Below, piece by piece: positions 32,630 through 43,792 of a stretch of DNA of 64,000 bases. The stretch spans positions 5,302,501 through 5,366,500 of the forward strand of contig OX291557.1 in the NCBI GenBank assembly GCA_946406115.1, read 5' to 3'. A program made the translations under genes and the position numbers. This DNA comes from Apoda limacodes. Lineage: Eukaryota > Arthropoda > Insecta > Lepidoptera > Limacodidae. The stretch's first letter is position 1, and every line of letters starts with the position of its first letter. The notes below the pieces were generated by a model, which saw only the letters and a program-made list of their open reading frames with translations, did no database searches and had not been told where the DNA came from.

Positions 32630-33000
32630 TCGTGGCCCAGTCGCATTCGTCTATCTGAAACGATAAGCGAAGTTAAGCAACGTCGACCGTGGTCAGTACT
32701 TGGATGGGTGACCGCTTAGCGTCACACTTTTCTTTCTTCCATGTTTAAGAAGGATCGTTAGTCATAACAATTATGATTAAACATAACACTGTATAATCAG
32801 CTAAAGGCGAGAATAGCTACTAAGGTCGACAAACGTTCCGCCAAGTCATAGAAAGGCAGTGCGGTAGAAGGCAGAAAAGAGGCCGGTGCGTCTGCAGTAG
32901 GGCTAGCTCGACAAACGTCCGCCAAGACACACTAAGTCAGTGCGGTAGACTGACTTTATATGGCCCAAGCCTCCAGAAAACAGGCGTAGGGCTCTTTAAA
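32630..33000 (+). mobile_element. 5S-rRNA-headed SINE, copy with duplicated body
   Basis: 32640-32730 (GCGAAGTTAAGCAACGTCGA + CCGTGGTCAGTACTTGGATG + GGTGACCGCTT) closely follows the 3' two-thirds of 5S rRNA including its internal control region. The body repeats CTCGACAAACGT(T)CCGCCAAG ... CAGTGCGGTAGA twice (32825-32870 and 32908-32950) and ends TATGGCCCAAGCCTCCAGAA. A true 5S gene is unlikely because the first 40 nt do not match and there is a long non-5S body. Confidence 0.8.
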
Positions 33001-33004
33001 AAAT

Positions 33005-33450
33005 AACTATGTATTTTGGACCGAAACATTTTTTGTTTTAAACTAAAATATAATGTTATTAATTTAAGAGCTGCCGTAGTCAAGTTAAGAGGACTATTCT
33101 CTTGTGTGAACTAGACATTTCTTCCGTGCAATAACACACGAAGTTCTACGCCCAAGAAAACTAAGTGTTTCAAATAAAGAAGCATTATTTTCTTCAATGA
33201 ATTAAATAATGTTTCAAACTGATAGAGTTTTATTTACTGGTTCAAAGAAATTTGATCTTGTGCTAACTTCATATCATTTTAAATATTTAAGAGAAATAAT
33301 ATCTTGGATGAAGCAAATATTCGTTGGTGCATATATAAAACGATATTCTCTTGGCTCAACTAATTCTTTTTTACCGTGTGTGTTTTAAGGGCGGATTACC
33401 TAACAAATAATGAAAAATTCAAAAAGTAAAAATTTTAAAGTTATTTATTG
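33005..33450. other. AT-rich stretch without recognised features
   Basis: No recognised repeat or gene. Confidence 0.4.
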
Positions 33451-33454
33451 GAAA

Positions 33455-33570
33455 CAAGTTAAGCAACGTTGGGCTTGATCAGTCATTTGGTGCGTAACCG
33501 GTTAGCGACACACTTTTTTATCGTATTCGTAAATGGTGTAACGGAACCCACGATGCGCGAGTCCGACTTT
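33455..33570 (+). mobile_element. Short 5S-headed SINE with GAGTCCGAC tail
   Basis: AAGCAACGTTGGGCTTGATC + AGTCATTTGGTGCGTAACCG + GTTAGCGACACAC is a worn 5S promoter segment. It is followed after about 30 nt by TAACGGAACCCACGATGCGC + GAGTCCGAC, the reversed head of the CCAAGTGCGAGTCGGACTCG family. Same arrangement as 34165-34310. Confidence 0.75.
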
Positions 33571-33879
33571 GGTATTTCTTTCATCAATATTTTAAGCCTA
33601 AATTATTGTTTCATAGTTTTTTGAGCATTTAATCTCGCATAAGGACCAATCGACCAATTAATACGCAATAAGACCAATAACTCAAAAGGACCAAACTGAA
33701 AAAGATGTCATATACGACCTTGTATCTAATGCCCATTGACTGCTGTTTTATTGTGGTCCCATTGATTTCTCTTTTTTCTTTCTTATTCTCGTTTTTTTCT
33801 ACTTAAGAAAAAAACAAAAAGAAAACCTAAAAAGATAAAGAAAACCGAAGTACTCAATCGACATTAATAGATTTTTGGG

Positions 33880-34058
33880 CATAGATATAGCTTGTACTAT
33901 GGATACAACACGACTACAAATACATATATACTATACACAGTCACACACAGTCTCCAGACAGATGGTCATTACATAAATTTTTGTTTTGTGCGGGAATCGA
34001 ACCCACGCCCCTTGATTTAGCAGTCGGGTTATTAACCACTGAGCCACGGAGCCGACTT
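33880..34058 (-). mobile_element. tRNA-derived SINE
   Basis: The minus strand from 34058 reads GGCTCCGTGGCTCAGTGGTT (box A) and GCGTGGGTTCGATTCCCGCA (box B) with a CTGCTAAATC anticodon-like region. That is the general form of a tRNA head lacking a proper acceptor stem. It runs on into ATTTATGTAATGACCATCTG and a TATATGTATTTGTAG body, ending near 33880. The head keeps both internal promoter boxes. A functional tRNA is unlikely because no closing acceptor stem or standard 3' end is visible. Confidence 0.75.
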
Positions 34059-34164
34059 TGAATTGACTTCGGATTGAATAATTTATCGTTTTTTTTTATA
34101 TATTTTTTTCTTTCTTTTTTTATATTTATTTATTTTTCTTTTCAAGCGTCAAACAAACAGACAG

Positions 34165-34310
34165 AGCGAAAAGCAACGTCAGACTTGGTCAATCATTGGA
34201 TGGATTTGTAACTTGGCGGCACATTTTTTGTTTCAGTTTGTGTTCGTCAATGGTGGTACGGGACCCACGATGCTGAATCCTACTCACACTTGACCGATTT
34301 TTGGCATAAC
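34165..34310 (+). mobile_element. Short 5S-headed SINE with GAGTCCGAC-type tail
   Basis: AAAAGCAACGTCAGACTTGG + TCAATCATTGGATGGATTTG is a worn 5S segment. It is followed by GGTGGTACGGGACCCACGAT and CTACTCACACTTGACCGATT, a diverged reversed head of the CCAAGTGCGAG family. Confidence 0.7.
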
Positions 34311-34779
34311 TACCACTTAAAAATTCTACGTTGCATCTTTCTTTTATTAAACTAAATTATAAAAGAACGGGTTTTTCTAATTAATTCAGTATCGGATTTG
34401 ATACTCGATTTACTTAGGACGAAATATCACGTTTTTGAATAAAATAATAAAGAGAGTTCAGTGACAAAAATAGAGATTATTTTACCAAAATGCTAATATA
34501 GTATAATAATATGGTTAGATAGAATTCAACGCTAATAATGTAGGTACCTACCTTATTTCATAGATAATATCAACAGACACATAAAGACAATAAATAAATT
34601 TCCATTCCAGTCCACGAAAAAAACTTAGTGAAACAGAAACAGGTAGGTAGGTTTAAAATACTTAGCGAAAATAAAATATTGAGATGAAACGAAAAAAAGA
34701 TATATTAACTGGCTGCGGCCGTGGGTATCATCAAAATTAGTTTGGCCGCTTAGAATCCTAATTTGAATACAAATATCTG

Positions 34780-35180
34780 ACTCCAGCCCTGGCCCGCGCA
34801 CCAAGGGTTCCGCACAAACTTATATGTAGATAGATAGATCATGAGATCATGTCTCACAGGTTTATACCTTAATTATCAGTTTTTTTATTTTTTTTTCTAT
34901 ATTTGTGATGTCATCTTGCTTCGTGGCAAATTTCATGATTCTGAGACAGCGGGAAGTACTCCATAGGTTTTAATTTTTTTGTGAATGCTAAAATATGCGA
35001 CAAAAATTACCGTATTTTTTATTGTGTTAACTTAGAAGCTTGTTTTTTGTTACAGCTTTAAAGGTCCGCAGACCTTAAGTATTTTATAATAATTTCAACT
35101 GAATAACTTCACGCGTTCCTGAGAAAAAGGGTCTTGACAGACAGACGGTTCTTTTTAAGGTACGGAGGCGCGTACAAACA
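34780..35180 (+). repeat. Diverged CCAAGTGCGAG-family variant
   Basis: Head CTGGCCCGCGCACCAAGGGT + TCCGCAC at 34788. Internal TTTGTGATGTCATCTTGCTT + CGTGGCAAATTTCATG and TCACGCGTTCCTGAGAAAAA + GGGTCTTGACAGACAGACGG match the form at 39627-40240. End near AAGGTACGGAGGCGCG. Confidence 0.65.
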
Positions 35181-35184
35181 TACA

Positions 35185-35900
35185 CAAGTATAGACAGACA
35201 AACAAACAATAATACTAAAGATAATTGTTTTGATTTCTATTATCTATAATATTATAATCTATTATATTCTGATTTATCATTAAAGACACCTTATATTATT
35301 TTTTCTTAAATATTTCCTATTTAATGTAGTGACATCGATCAGTTACAATTTGACTATGTATATATGTTTTATTATGTATAAATGAAATAACCGAAATATA
35401 TCATTGATTTACAAATAAAGAAACTGTCAATCGAGGTTCTAATACAGTCGTGTATGAGCACTATAACGGGTATATAAAATACTTTGTATCCATTCTGAAC
35501 AAGAAGGTGTCTCATGTCAACCGTCAAACCTACTTACTCTGAACTCCATACATAATTTTTTTTTTCGCGAACACATTTGAAGTGTCGTTGTTCAAGACCG
35601 ACGCACACACGGCAAAATACATGAATTTTATCAGGAGGTCAAAAATCAATTTTCGGACTAAGTGATAGAGCCTAAATTTCCACAAATATTTTGAGTGAGA
35701 TAAGTAATTCTTCAAAATAACGGGTAATCTATTTTGTCCTGCGAATAATAAAGAGACCCAAACGCTTTAAACCTACTGGTAGTAAAAAAACCAGTTAGTT
35801 GCTTACGAATCGTAGTGTTGTCATAACGTCTTTTTTCGCTATTTTCGGGCAATAATTTCAACTTTTATTATAGAAATAGAACCGAGGTTACTTTTGGCGA
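35185..35900. other. Stretch upstream of the Transib remnant
   Basis: Contains a CAAACAAACAATAATA and TATATT-rich patch and, at 35468, GGGTATATAAAATAC, which could be a TATA box but lacks other promoter evidence. No transposon end was identified. Confidence 0.35.
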
Positions 35901-35904
35901 CAAA

Positions 35905-36797
35905 TTGTACACATTCCAACATAATCTTGTGTACACCATGATGGATGGAAGGATTTGTAATGTGTTAACAGATACTACCTCCGAGGCGGCACCGAAAAAG
36001 CTAAATAATACAGACTTGCTTTTGAAGAAACCATATCCTACAACTGCCTATAAGTTTGGGATATCCGTTCTTCATTCATATCTTAGATGTTATGAATACC
36101 TTTTGCATATTGCGTACAAATTAGAAATGCGCCAATGGCAAGCCAGAGGCAAAGAAGCAAGAGACAAGATAAAAGACAGAAAAAGAATCATCACCACCAA
36201 GTTTAATGAAGACATGGGCTTGGTTGTAGATCAACCGAAGCAGGGAGGTGGCAATCCGAATGATGGGAACACGACTCGAAAATTCTTTGCCGAGCCTATC
36301 AAATCTGTATCTTGCATCACCTTAGATCCAAATATTATTAAAAGATTTTCCAATTTACTTATTTAACTTTCATGTGGGTTCAGCATACACATCGAAAATT
36401 TTAGAGAATACTGTATAGACACTGCTAAAGCTTGTATTGACAACTACGGTTGGTACAAGCTGAGCGCATCTGTGCATAAGCTGAAAAGCACGGAGCAGAT
36501 ATAATAAATTCGCTCCCTTTACCAGTCGGACTCTTTTCCGAAGATGTGCTGAAAGTCAGTCAAAAAGAATTCAAAAGTTTACGGCTCTTTCATGCGAGGA
36601 AAACCTCCAGAGGAGACACCAAACCAGACATCTTACACTGGATGCTAATAGCATCAGATCCAATAATATCAGCCAAACGTAAGCCCCATAAATATAAAAG
36701 AAATCCATTTTCAATTGAAGTGATTAATATGCTGAACCCGGATATCATTTCCTCATTGCGTGAATCCGATGACCAAGATGAAGAGATTGGAGGTTGA
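35905..36797 (+). pseudogene. Transib-family (RAG1-related) transposase, C-terminal half, degenerate
   Basis: The first frame (35905-36366) has MMDGRICNVLTDTTSE, YKFGISVLHSYLRCYEYLLH, then MRQWQARGKEARDKIKDRKR and the GGGNPNDGNTTRKFFAEPIK block. A frame change near 36370 leads to SIHIENFREYCIDTAKACID and YGWYKLSASVHKL. After another change, 36500-36797 reads INSLPLPVGLFSEDVL then KEFKSLRLFHARKTSR, DILHWMLIASDPIIS. The NDGNTxRxFF, SVHK and SED...RLFHARKTSR...LxxSDPxIS series is that of Transib transposases, related to the catalytic core of vertebrate RAG1. These cut DNA by a hairpin mechanism using a DDE triad. In this copy a Cys-rich segment normally after DTxS appears deleted, and EARNK is changed to KVSQK. 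Transib terminal repeats were not located. Inactive relic. Confidence 0.75.
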
Positions 36798-36799
36798 TG

Positions 36800-37595
36800 A
36801 TCATGATGTCAACGATTAAAGGCTCAGATATTGTAAACAATCTTGTACAATAATTAATGCATTTTTTTATCTGGATCAATGTAAAATATGTATTTTAAGC
36901 ATTTTAATTATTCATCATCTGTTTTATTTGTAGGTTAATATAGGCTGTTATTGAAATGTGTCCTACAAGCCATAGCAAACCTGCCTTTTGCTTTTGCTGT
37001 TTTAATTTTATAGGTATGATGTGTTAGTCCATTGGCTTTTGGTGGCATGTCTTTTGGTCAGGTTCTAGGTAGCACTATTACATATATCACAAGTACCCTA
37101 CCCTTTAGGTGTAATGTCTCAGGTGCACCTGGAACCATTTAAAACCTGCGGGGACCAGACAGAAACCGTTTTATACATAAATATAATCATTATAAGTTTT
37201 GACCCGCAAATTCATCTATTTTGCCGTGTGTGCGACGATTTCAAAAAGATATTTTCTTTGTTAGTAAGTGGGTAACTTTTTTCTTAGATGTATATTATTT
37301 TGCCAGTTACTAAATTACGAAATTGAAAAAAATTAATCGCGTATTCTAAAAATCATGACACTAGAGACTTGTTGAAATCGGTGTTAAACTAAAAAAACGT
37401 TTTACAATTTTTAAGGTATCCGCGATCATTCACATGAGCTAAACCTAACTTGACGCATTGGCGGTATTTAGGGTTCCGTAGCAAAATGGCATAAACAGAA
37501 CCCTTATAAATTAAAATAAAATTTATATATTTAAATAAATATGGCATCATATAAATGTAACAATACACAGCAAGCAGAAGCGAACAATAAAATAG
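36800..37595. other. 3' flank of the Transib remnant; fragment of the CCAAGTGCGAG family
   Basis: TAGGGTTCCGTAGCAAAATG + GCATAAACAGAACCC at 37468 is a minus-oriented 3' end fragment of the CCAAGTGCGAG family. Nothing else recognised. Confidence 0.5.
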
Positions 37596-37599
37596 TGAA

Positions 37600-37745
37600 G
37601 AAAAACATCATGAGAAAACGTATGAAGGCATACGTGAAAAAGGCAATTTCCAAAATTTAAACTAAGCCAGTTCCCGTACTAGACTGTTGCCCAAATCACT
37701 CCAAGGTGAAGGTAGGCCGTCCCCCAACACTGGCAAAAACCTTCA
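37600..37745 (+). mobile_element. 3' half of the GTGGCCTAGTGG tRNA-SINE
   Basis: ACATCATGAGAAAACGTATG + AAGGCATACGTGAAAAAGGC, TGCCCAAATCACTCCAAGGT + GAAGGTAGGCCGTCCCCCAA correspond in order to 6400-6490 and 26085-26150. The tRNA-like head is absent. Confidence 0.7.
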
Positions 37746-38059
37746 AACAACCAAATTAAAATAAGGAACAGATCGTTTTGTTCACTGCTTTAATGCGTTT
37801 AATGTCATAATCCTGCCAAATTAAAAAGACATAATTTCTGTAAAATACAAGTACAAATCTTGGTTCATTCTCTTTGATAGGATTACCGCATTATATACAT
37901 TATGTCTGTCAACAAAACGCCACTTTGATCATACAGTTCGAGTTATCTCAAATTGCAGTACGATTTGTTTGCATATCATGTCACTGATGCGAGATAACTT
38001 ATCTAACTGTAAATCACTTGTTATAATTTTTATCGGTCAAATAATGCTGTCGTCTATGA

Positions 38060-38765
38060 TGGTTGTTAAAAGCCTTAAGGTGAAACCGATTCAGATTTTT
38101 ACCCATACAAACTTAATTACACCTTCAAATTTTGCTACTTAAAATGCGTTAACGCCGTAGATTGTTACAAAATTGATTTACCATAATCTTCGAAGTTCGG
38201 TGTACCTATTTCATTTTGTATTATGATTTAAAAAAAAGAACTAAAAATTTCATGAATCCAACACTGGCGAGATCTTAAATTTGTTTTTTTTTTTTAGAAA
38301 TCAAAATGTAAAGCAAAATTTAGGGAACATCGGAGATTATGGTAAAATTCATTTTGTATGAATGTTTTTTTTTTTCATACCTACAAGGTTGCAAGCAAGC
38401 TTACATTCCGCCTGATAGTAAGCGGTCACCGTAGCCTATGGACGCTTGCATCACCAGGGGTATCACTCGCGCATTGCCAACCCTTCAAAAATGTAATAAC
38501 TTCTTTCTTGAAGAACCCTATACTGTAGTCCTTAGAGAAAACCTTGGCACGGAACTCATTCCACAACCCAAGCGTTCGCGGGAGGAAGTTTGTCTGAAAC
38601 CGCACTGTAGCCTCTATTTACCCTTACCCTTAATCACAGTCTCAAAAAGCATATAGGTGCATTCATGAAACGCAAGTGAATTGCTGAATTCATACATTAA
38701 ATCAATTTTATGAACACTACGGTTATTTAATAATTCACTAGCATTTTATGGATGAATATGCTTTT
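38060..38765. repeat. Interrupted relative of the CCTCGAGCCGAAA MITE
   Basis: 38065-38140 (CCTTAAGGTGAAACCGATTC + AGATTTTTACCC...ACAAACTTAATTACA) parallels 22925-22985. 38725-38765 (TTTAATAATTCACTAGCATT + TTATGGATGAATATGCTTTT) parallels 22995-23035. Between them lies a non-LTR tail (38395-38612), which therefore probably inserted into this older repeat. Confidence 0.65.
38395..38612 (-). mobile_element. 3' end of the CTTACCATCAGG non-LTR family
   Basis: GCAAGCTTACATTCCGCCTG, ATAGTAAGCGGTCACCGTAG, CCTATGGACGCTTGCATCAC, CCAACCCTTCAAAAATGTAA, CTTGAAGAACCCTATACTGT, CAACCCAAGCGTTCGCGGGA. On the minus strand this is the C-terminal ORF2 stretch plus tail. 5'-truncated copy. Confidence 0.85.
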
Positions 38766-38769
38766 GTTG

Positions 38770-39622
38770 TCCCCATATTGTGTACCCAGCCACTGGTTCT
38801 TATAGGGAATAAAACCGTAAAAATACGCATACAAAACATTTATCTCAATTTATAGGAAAATTTTATGATAAAAATATGTTTCTAAATTCATCTAATTTAC
38901 AAATTAATGACCAATATGGCCGATCGAAATGATATGGGTATAGATATTTAATGTATTCAATTCGAACCGGCAACTACCTTAGAACAATAAATTTTATTTG
39001 ACTCTTCCTTACAAAAACAATATATTCGCGGATATTTATTTTTATCAACTACGTCGATTGATAGTGATTTGCTAAATTTGTAGATTTAAGAGCAAATTAG
39101 AAATTAAACTATCTTTAGCTTATGTGCTTACGCGTTCAGCGTGATATTGGGATCGACACTAACGTAGGGAACTAAAAATGACCAGAGCCGAATATTATAT
39201 TATAAAATAGGGTATATTAATTAACTATTAGTACGTGTGCTGAAATAAGCTAGTAGTCTATGAATAAAATGGATGTGACATACGAGCGGACGAACATTAC
39301 GAACTCACTAAGAGTTTTTTTTCAATTTGTCAGTAATCTTCTTATCCATACTAGTATTCTGTATTATATAATATCTTGTTCGTATCGTATATATTATCTT
39401 GATTGTATCGCTATAATATTTTGTTATTTAAGAAAATTTGTTGTCAAGAAAAGATTAAAACTTCGATTGAATTAGAGTGTTCGCCCAAAACAAATTTCAG
39501 TAGACCACTAAATTGTTTACTCACCGGTACAATACTAAGTTAGTTTTGATATATTAATCGAGAAAAGAAACATTTAACTAGTTTTTAAAATTGGTCGAAT
39601 AATAAACGAACTACGCGAAGAT
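38770..39622. other. Stretch without recognised features
   Basis: AT-rich; a 71-codon open frame at 39260 has no recognisable features. Confidence 0.4.
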
Positions 39623-39626
39623 ACCA

Positions 39627-40240
39627 GTCAAGTGCGAGTCGCACTCGCGCACCGAGGGTTCCGTAAAAGGTAAATTGTATTGAAGGCAAAACTTAACTTT
39701 ATAGTTTCGAACAAAACATCGACATAAATCGCGGTTAGTTTACCAACTGAACAAAAAAAAATTTTTTTTTTGATGTAACAACCAACTTAGGTTTTCAGAT
39801 TTATTTTTTTATGTGTGCTACATGGCATTGCTTCTTGCCAAATTTCATGATTTGGTCGTGTTACAAAATGCGACAATAATAACCTTTTCTTTTATTTCAT
39901 TGTTGCTTAGTTGACCGTAGACTTTAAATATTTGATATTAATTTCAACTTGATACCTTCACGGGTTTTTGATTGAGTAATCGGGTCCTGTCAGGCAGCCT
40001 ATTTTTTTTTCATGTGTTATAACTATAAATTGACCAATTTCGGATATTTTTTCCTACATTTTTGATGTAGCGCCTTGCTTCGTGTACCCCATTTATTAAA
40101 GTGACCATAGACCTTAGTATTTGATATATTACTTTCAACTTTACCTTTATGCGTTCCTGAGAAAAAGGGACTTGACAAACAGACAAACAAACCGACAACA
40201 ATGTATTCCTTTTTTCCTTTTGAGGTACGTACCCTTAAAA
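39627..40240 (+). mobile_element. CCAAGTGCGAG-family repeat, long form
   Basis: Head GTCAAGTGCGAGTCGCACTC + GCGCACCGAGGGTTCCGTAA at 39628. A near-repeat of its own 3' half (GTTGACCGTAGACTTTAAAT at 39908; AGTGACCATAGACCTTAGTA at 40099), each followed by a TTCCTGAG/TTGATTGAG...GTCCTGTCAGGCAG / GACTTGACAAACAG block. Tail ends TTTTGAGGTACGTACCCTTA. The partial internal duplication is unusual for the family in this window. Confidence 0.75.
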
Positions 40241-40587
40241 CCGACCAAAACTTAACGTCAATGTGATAATACGATTTCCTGTGGACATTTTCCACTTACC
40301 AATTTACCCTAAATCCCCGAAGATACATATATCCCTAAGCGTTCCATACTCCAAATTTAATATATGTGTTATTTGTTTTGAACGCAACCCTGGAGTTGCG
40401 CGGCCTTTAGCCAAAGAATAGGGCTGATAGAATAGAACCCACTTTATGCAATGAAGAGTTTGAAACGCAATCGAGTGTATATATCACTTTCCATCCTTAT
40501 ACCTATTTCAATAACAGTAATTCTGAGAAAAATGGAAACTACCACTAAAATTAAAGACCTAGAATAAACCTATTAACAAAAAAAAAC

Positions 40588-40990
40588 AACCGGCTTCAAA
40601 AAGATGCATTAAAAAGGTAAAAATAATTACTTATTAAATAATCACAGTTTAAAGTTGGTATCTATGTACCTAACAGTTTATAACACACTTCACTTGCATG
40701 ACACTAACTTTAAACAGTAATTCAGATCAGTTTTTTGGCAATAAGTTATTATTTTTAACTTTTGTAATGTATCTTTTTGAAGCCCGTTTTTTTTTTAGTT
40801 CAAAAGTTTTTGAGTGACGAATTGCTTTTTTTTCTCTTGAACACTAAAATCATCCATACTTACAAGTACAACATTTTATACAACCATCAACATAAAAGGC
40901 GTGTTTCATCACCTCCAAATTAACATCAATTATTTTTTTCTCCAAAAGTTTCAGTTTTAAACCCACTTAATTAATATGGGACTACCTCAG
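40588..40990. mobile_element. Foldback element, second copy (225-bp core plus right arm)
   Basis: Core from CAACCGGCTTCAAAAAGATG (40588) to TATCTTTTTGAAGCCCG (40794). The right arm reads TTCAAAAGTTTTTGAGTGAC, GCGTGTTTCATCACCTCCAA, TTAATATGGGACTACCTCAG. The arm is the inverse of 28633-28840. The left arm is missing. Right of the arm, AGATTTTTTTGAAATCGGAT and CCTTTTTTGTAGTCGGTTAA (to about 41095) may extend the element further. Confidence 0.85.
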
Positions 40991-41109
40991 AAGCATACTC
41001 TTTCGAATAAAAAAAGATTTTTTTGAAATCGGATCACAATTGACAGAGAAAGTCGAACATAGAACCTCCCCCTTTTTTGTAGTCGGTTAATTAATGAAAT
41101 CATCTCGTA

Positions 41110-42790
41110 CCATACATGAACGTAGTCGAAAAATCCTGTCCCAGACGAAAGTAGCGTCCGCACACGAAGCACGCATACAGCACACTGGACGCATTATTAT
41201 AATGCAAAGAATTATTTAAGGCTATCGACACATTAATTTGCGATACGCGATTGTAGATTCGATCACTGAATAATTTATTTAATATAGAATTGTCTATTCC
41301 ACAGAACTCAAAAGATTCTCACAATCAAAATTTAAACATTTAGTTGATTGTTGAAACTAGTAAATATCACCAGAAATGTATTAAAATATTAAAACAATTT
41401 CGGTTATCATCAAAAATCACTACCAATTGACTGAGAACATATCATGAGAAACAATTCTTTATGTATTTGAAATACTGATAAAGTAACAAAACAAATAGAT
41501 ATTTTAACCTTTATCGACCTTTTTGTTAATTAAGTTATTGATTGGTTGTTATTTGCAAGAGATTCAGCATCTAAACTGTACCTTGATAATAATAAATTAG
41601 ATACTAACTAACAGAATCAAATAAAATTTAGTATTAAAAATATTGGAAGTAATGCAAAATGCATAACTTATTAAATTTAGACATTTTAATATAGTATTTA
41701 GTTGCAGTTTATTTTAAATTACCAACAAACATGATTAGCAAAAAAAAAAAGTTTTTATACTTTATGGATGGTTTGACTTTGTCTCGTTTGTTGTTGTGTT
41801 AACAATTGTAAGTTAAATTTATAAAGGTATTCTTTAACGCGTCGTGACATTTTACAACGAACATTGCAACTTATTAATGTGGAGTGATTTCGTTCGGTTC
41901 AAAAATAGCTTTACAGTTTTAAATATAGATCTCGAATCTCGGATGGTAATTATCAGAGTAAAACTTTACTTTCACTGATTTGTACGTATATAAGAGTTAA
42001 ACACCGTACTGATTCGGAACGCACACTCACTCACTGTTAATAAAAATATTGTGCACAAACACGCTCTGTTCCCTATGCACAGTAAGTCTGACTGATTGTA
42101 ATGATTGGCAACATACATACAACGTCAAATAAAATTAGCGAAATATCTCCGTTTCGACACTGTGCGACCGCTTTTACCATACACGCTGAGCGCCATTCTA
42201 CAATTACTAACTATGACAGCCTTTTATAAGTAAAATTTTGCAGTCCGTATTAAGACTATTAAGTCATGAGTGACATTTGACTTTCAATTGAATAATAGGT
42301 ATGTTAAACAAGAAAAAATAATCTTATCTTTAATTCTTATATCCGGCCAAGTGCGAGCTGGACGATAGAACATTTATAACCTGCCTAATATATTCTTTAT
42401 GATTGTGGTATCTAGTCAGGATCAAATTCTATGTACGATAATTTTAAGCGCCATCTAGTTTAAACTTTACTAACTAAACATCGATTTTCGTATTTTAGTT
42501 TAAGAAATTGAGCAAATGGTCTGGCGTTGTCCAATTTGTTTTTGACCAAGGCCTGAATCATCTTAAAATTTTACAAATCGGAAAGAATTTAATATATTAA
42601 AATTAATTATAAATAATAATTTAATTGAAGCTGAATAGTTTTCATAGAATAAAAAACCAAAATCGCAAGCTATTTTACTATTTAATTTTATTCTATACAA
42701 AGAACATATAATGCCCGGTAGGCCTGTTTATTAGTTTTGTAGCTCCATTTTTAACATTTTCTTACTGGACCCTAAAAACGTTATTTCCTG
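41110..42790. other. Stretch without recognised genes
   Basis: A truncated CCGGCCAAGTGCGAGCTGG head occurs at 42345. 41700-41870 is AT-rich with an A10 run. No coding frames. Confidence 0.4.
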
Positions 42791-42794
42791 TGCG

Positions 42795-42985
42795 TCGTCA
42801 CTGGACGATTCGCAGCGCTTCATTTCCCACTTATTTTAGACATTTACTGATCAAACACTGTGACATTTTGTAGACATGATCGCTAGCCGAATATATTTGG
42901 TTTTCCAAGCTTAAAACTTGTTCTTATTACCTTTTAATCTCATTTAAGACCATTTGTATGAAAAACTAAACCAATAGCATTGTAG
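42795..42985 (+). mobile_element. Truncated left half of the TTAAGAGAATACG MITE
   Basis: ACTGGACGATTCGCAGCGCT, TTTTAGACATTTACTGATCA, AACACTGTGACATTTTGTAG + ACATGATCGC, TTTGGTTTTCCAA and CCATTTGTATGAAAAACTAA match the first 200 bp of 52762-53132. It then stops at the start of the 42980-43775 repeat. Confidence 0.75.
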
Positions 42986-43775
42986 CATACCTAAAAAAAA
43001 AACGAGTTGCACTCCGGGAGTGCCGGCAGAAGTGAAAAACCTTTACACACGATTTGCGCTTAACACTCAAATATGTCACAAGACATGTCTTTGACATTGT
43101 CAAGAAATAATAATGTTTGTTTATATACTTTTTTGACGTAGTATTTTTGACATCGCAATCTGTCATAGAATTAAAATTCCATATCCAACCTCCCTGTACT
43201 ACTCATAATCGCGAATACTAAAAATATACACAAAATACGGTCATTTTCATCGCATATTGTGACACAAATAAATCAAAACCTTTCACATAGGAGACTCGAT
43301 CTCATGATGAAAGAGCTATCTACGTATTATAACGTTTTTTATTTGTAAAAAAGTTTACGCGGACAAAGCCCCTGGCAGGAGCTAAACGTGTAAATAGATA
43401 AATACGAGTATTAAATGTACACACATGTTTGTTTTCAATTTTCTTTACGGACGAACGGACGGACATACCATTAAATACACATATACATAAAGAAAAGTAA
43501 ATCACTTACAAACTTACTCAACCACGAAAGAATCATAGGAAAAAAAAAGGGGGGGGGGGATTTGACGTTAAGCCATCGAAATATGTAAGCGGTAAGGCAC
43601 CCCCACGAGTAAAACACATATAATAGAAAAAAAAATATATAATAGGCGTGGCATTACGGTTTCCGTCTTACGAATTTCCACGATTAGGACATATGACCTG
43701 ACGCGAGTTTATCATTTTTTACCCATACCAAAAAAAGTGCACAAAGCCGCTAAAGAAGTTTTCACTTCAAAAATT
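42980..43775. repeat. Large dispersed repeat, inverted partner at 61977-62661
   Basis: From GTTGCACTCCGGGAGTGCCG (an internal palindrome) through TCACAAGACATGTCTTTGAC, AATCTGTCATAGAATTAAAA, CCAACCTCCCTGTACTACTC to AATAGGCGTGGCATTACGGT, TCTTACGAATTTCCACGATT, AAAGCCGCTAAAGAAGTTTT. The partner has the same flanks. This copy carries about 420 bp (43215-43640) absent from the partner, and lacks the GC-rich 290 bp of the partner (62095-62385). Confidence 0.9.
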
Positions 43776-43792
43776 TTATAATGAAAAATAAT

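Noticed and set aside
32640..32730. Possible functional 5S rRNA gene
   Set aside because: Only the 3' two-thirds resemble 5S; the 5' third does not, and a SINE body is attached.
33980..34058. Possible functional tRNA gene on the minus strand
   Set aside because: Boxes A and B are present, but no acceptor stem pairing is visible and a long SINE body follows; better explained as a SINE head.
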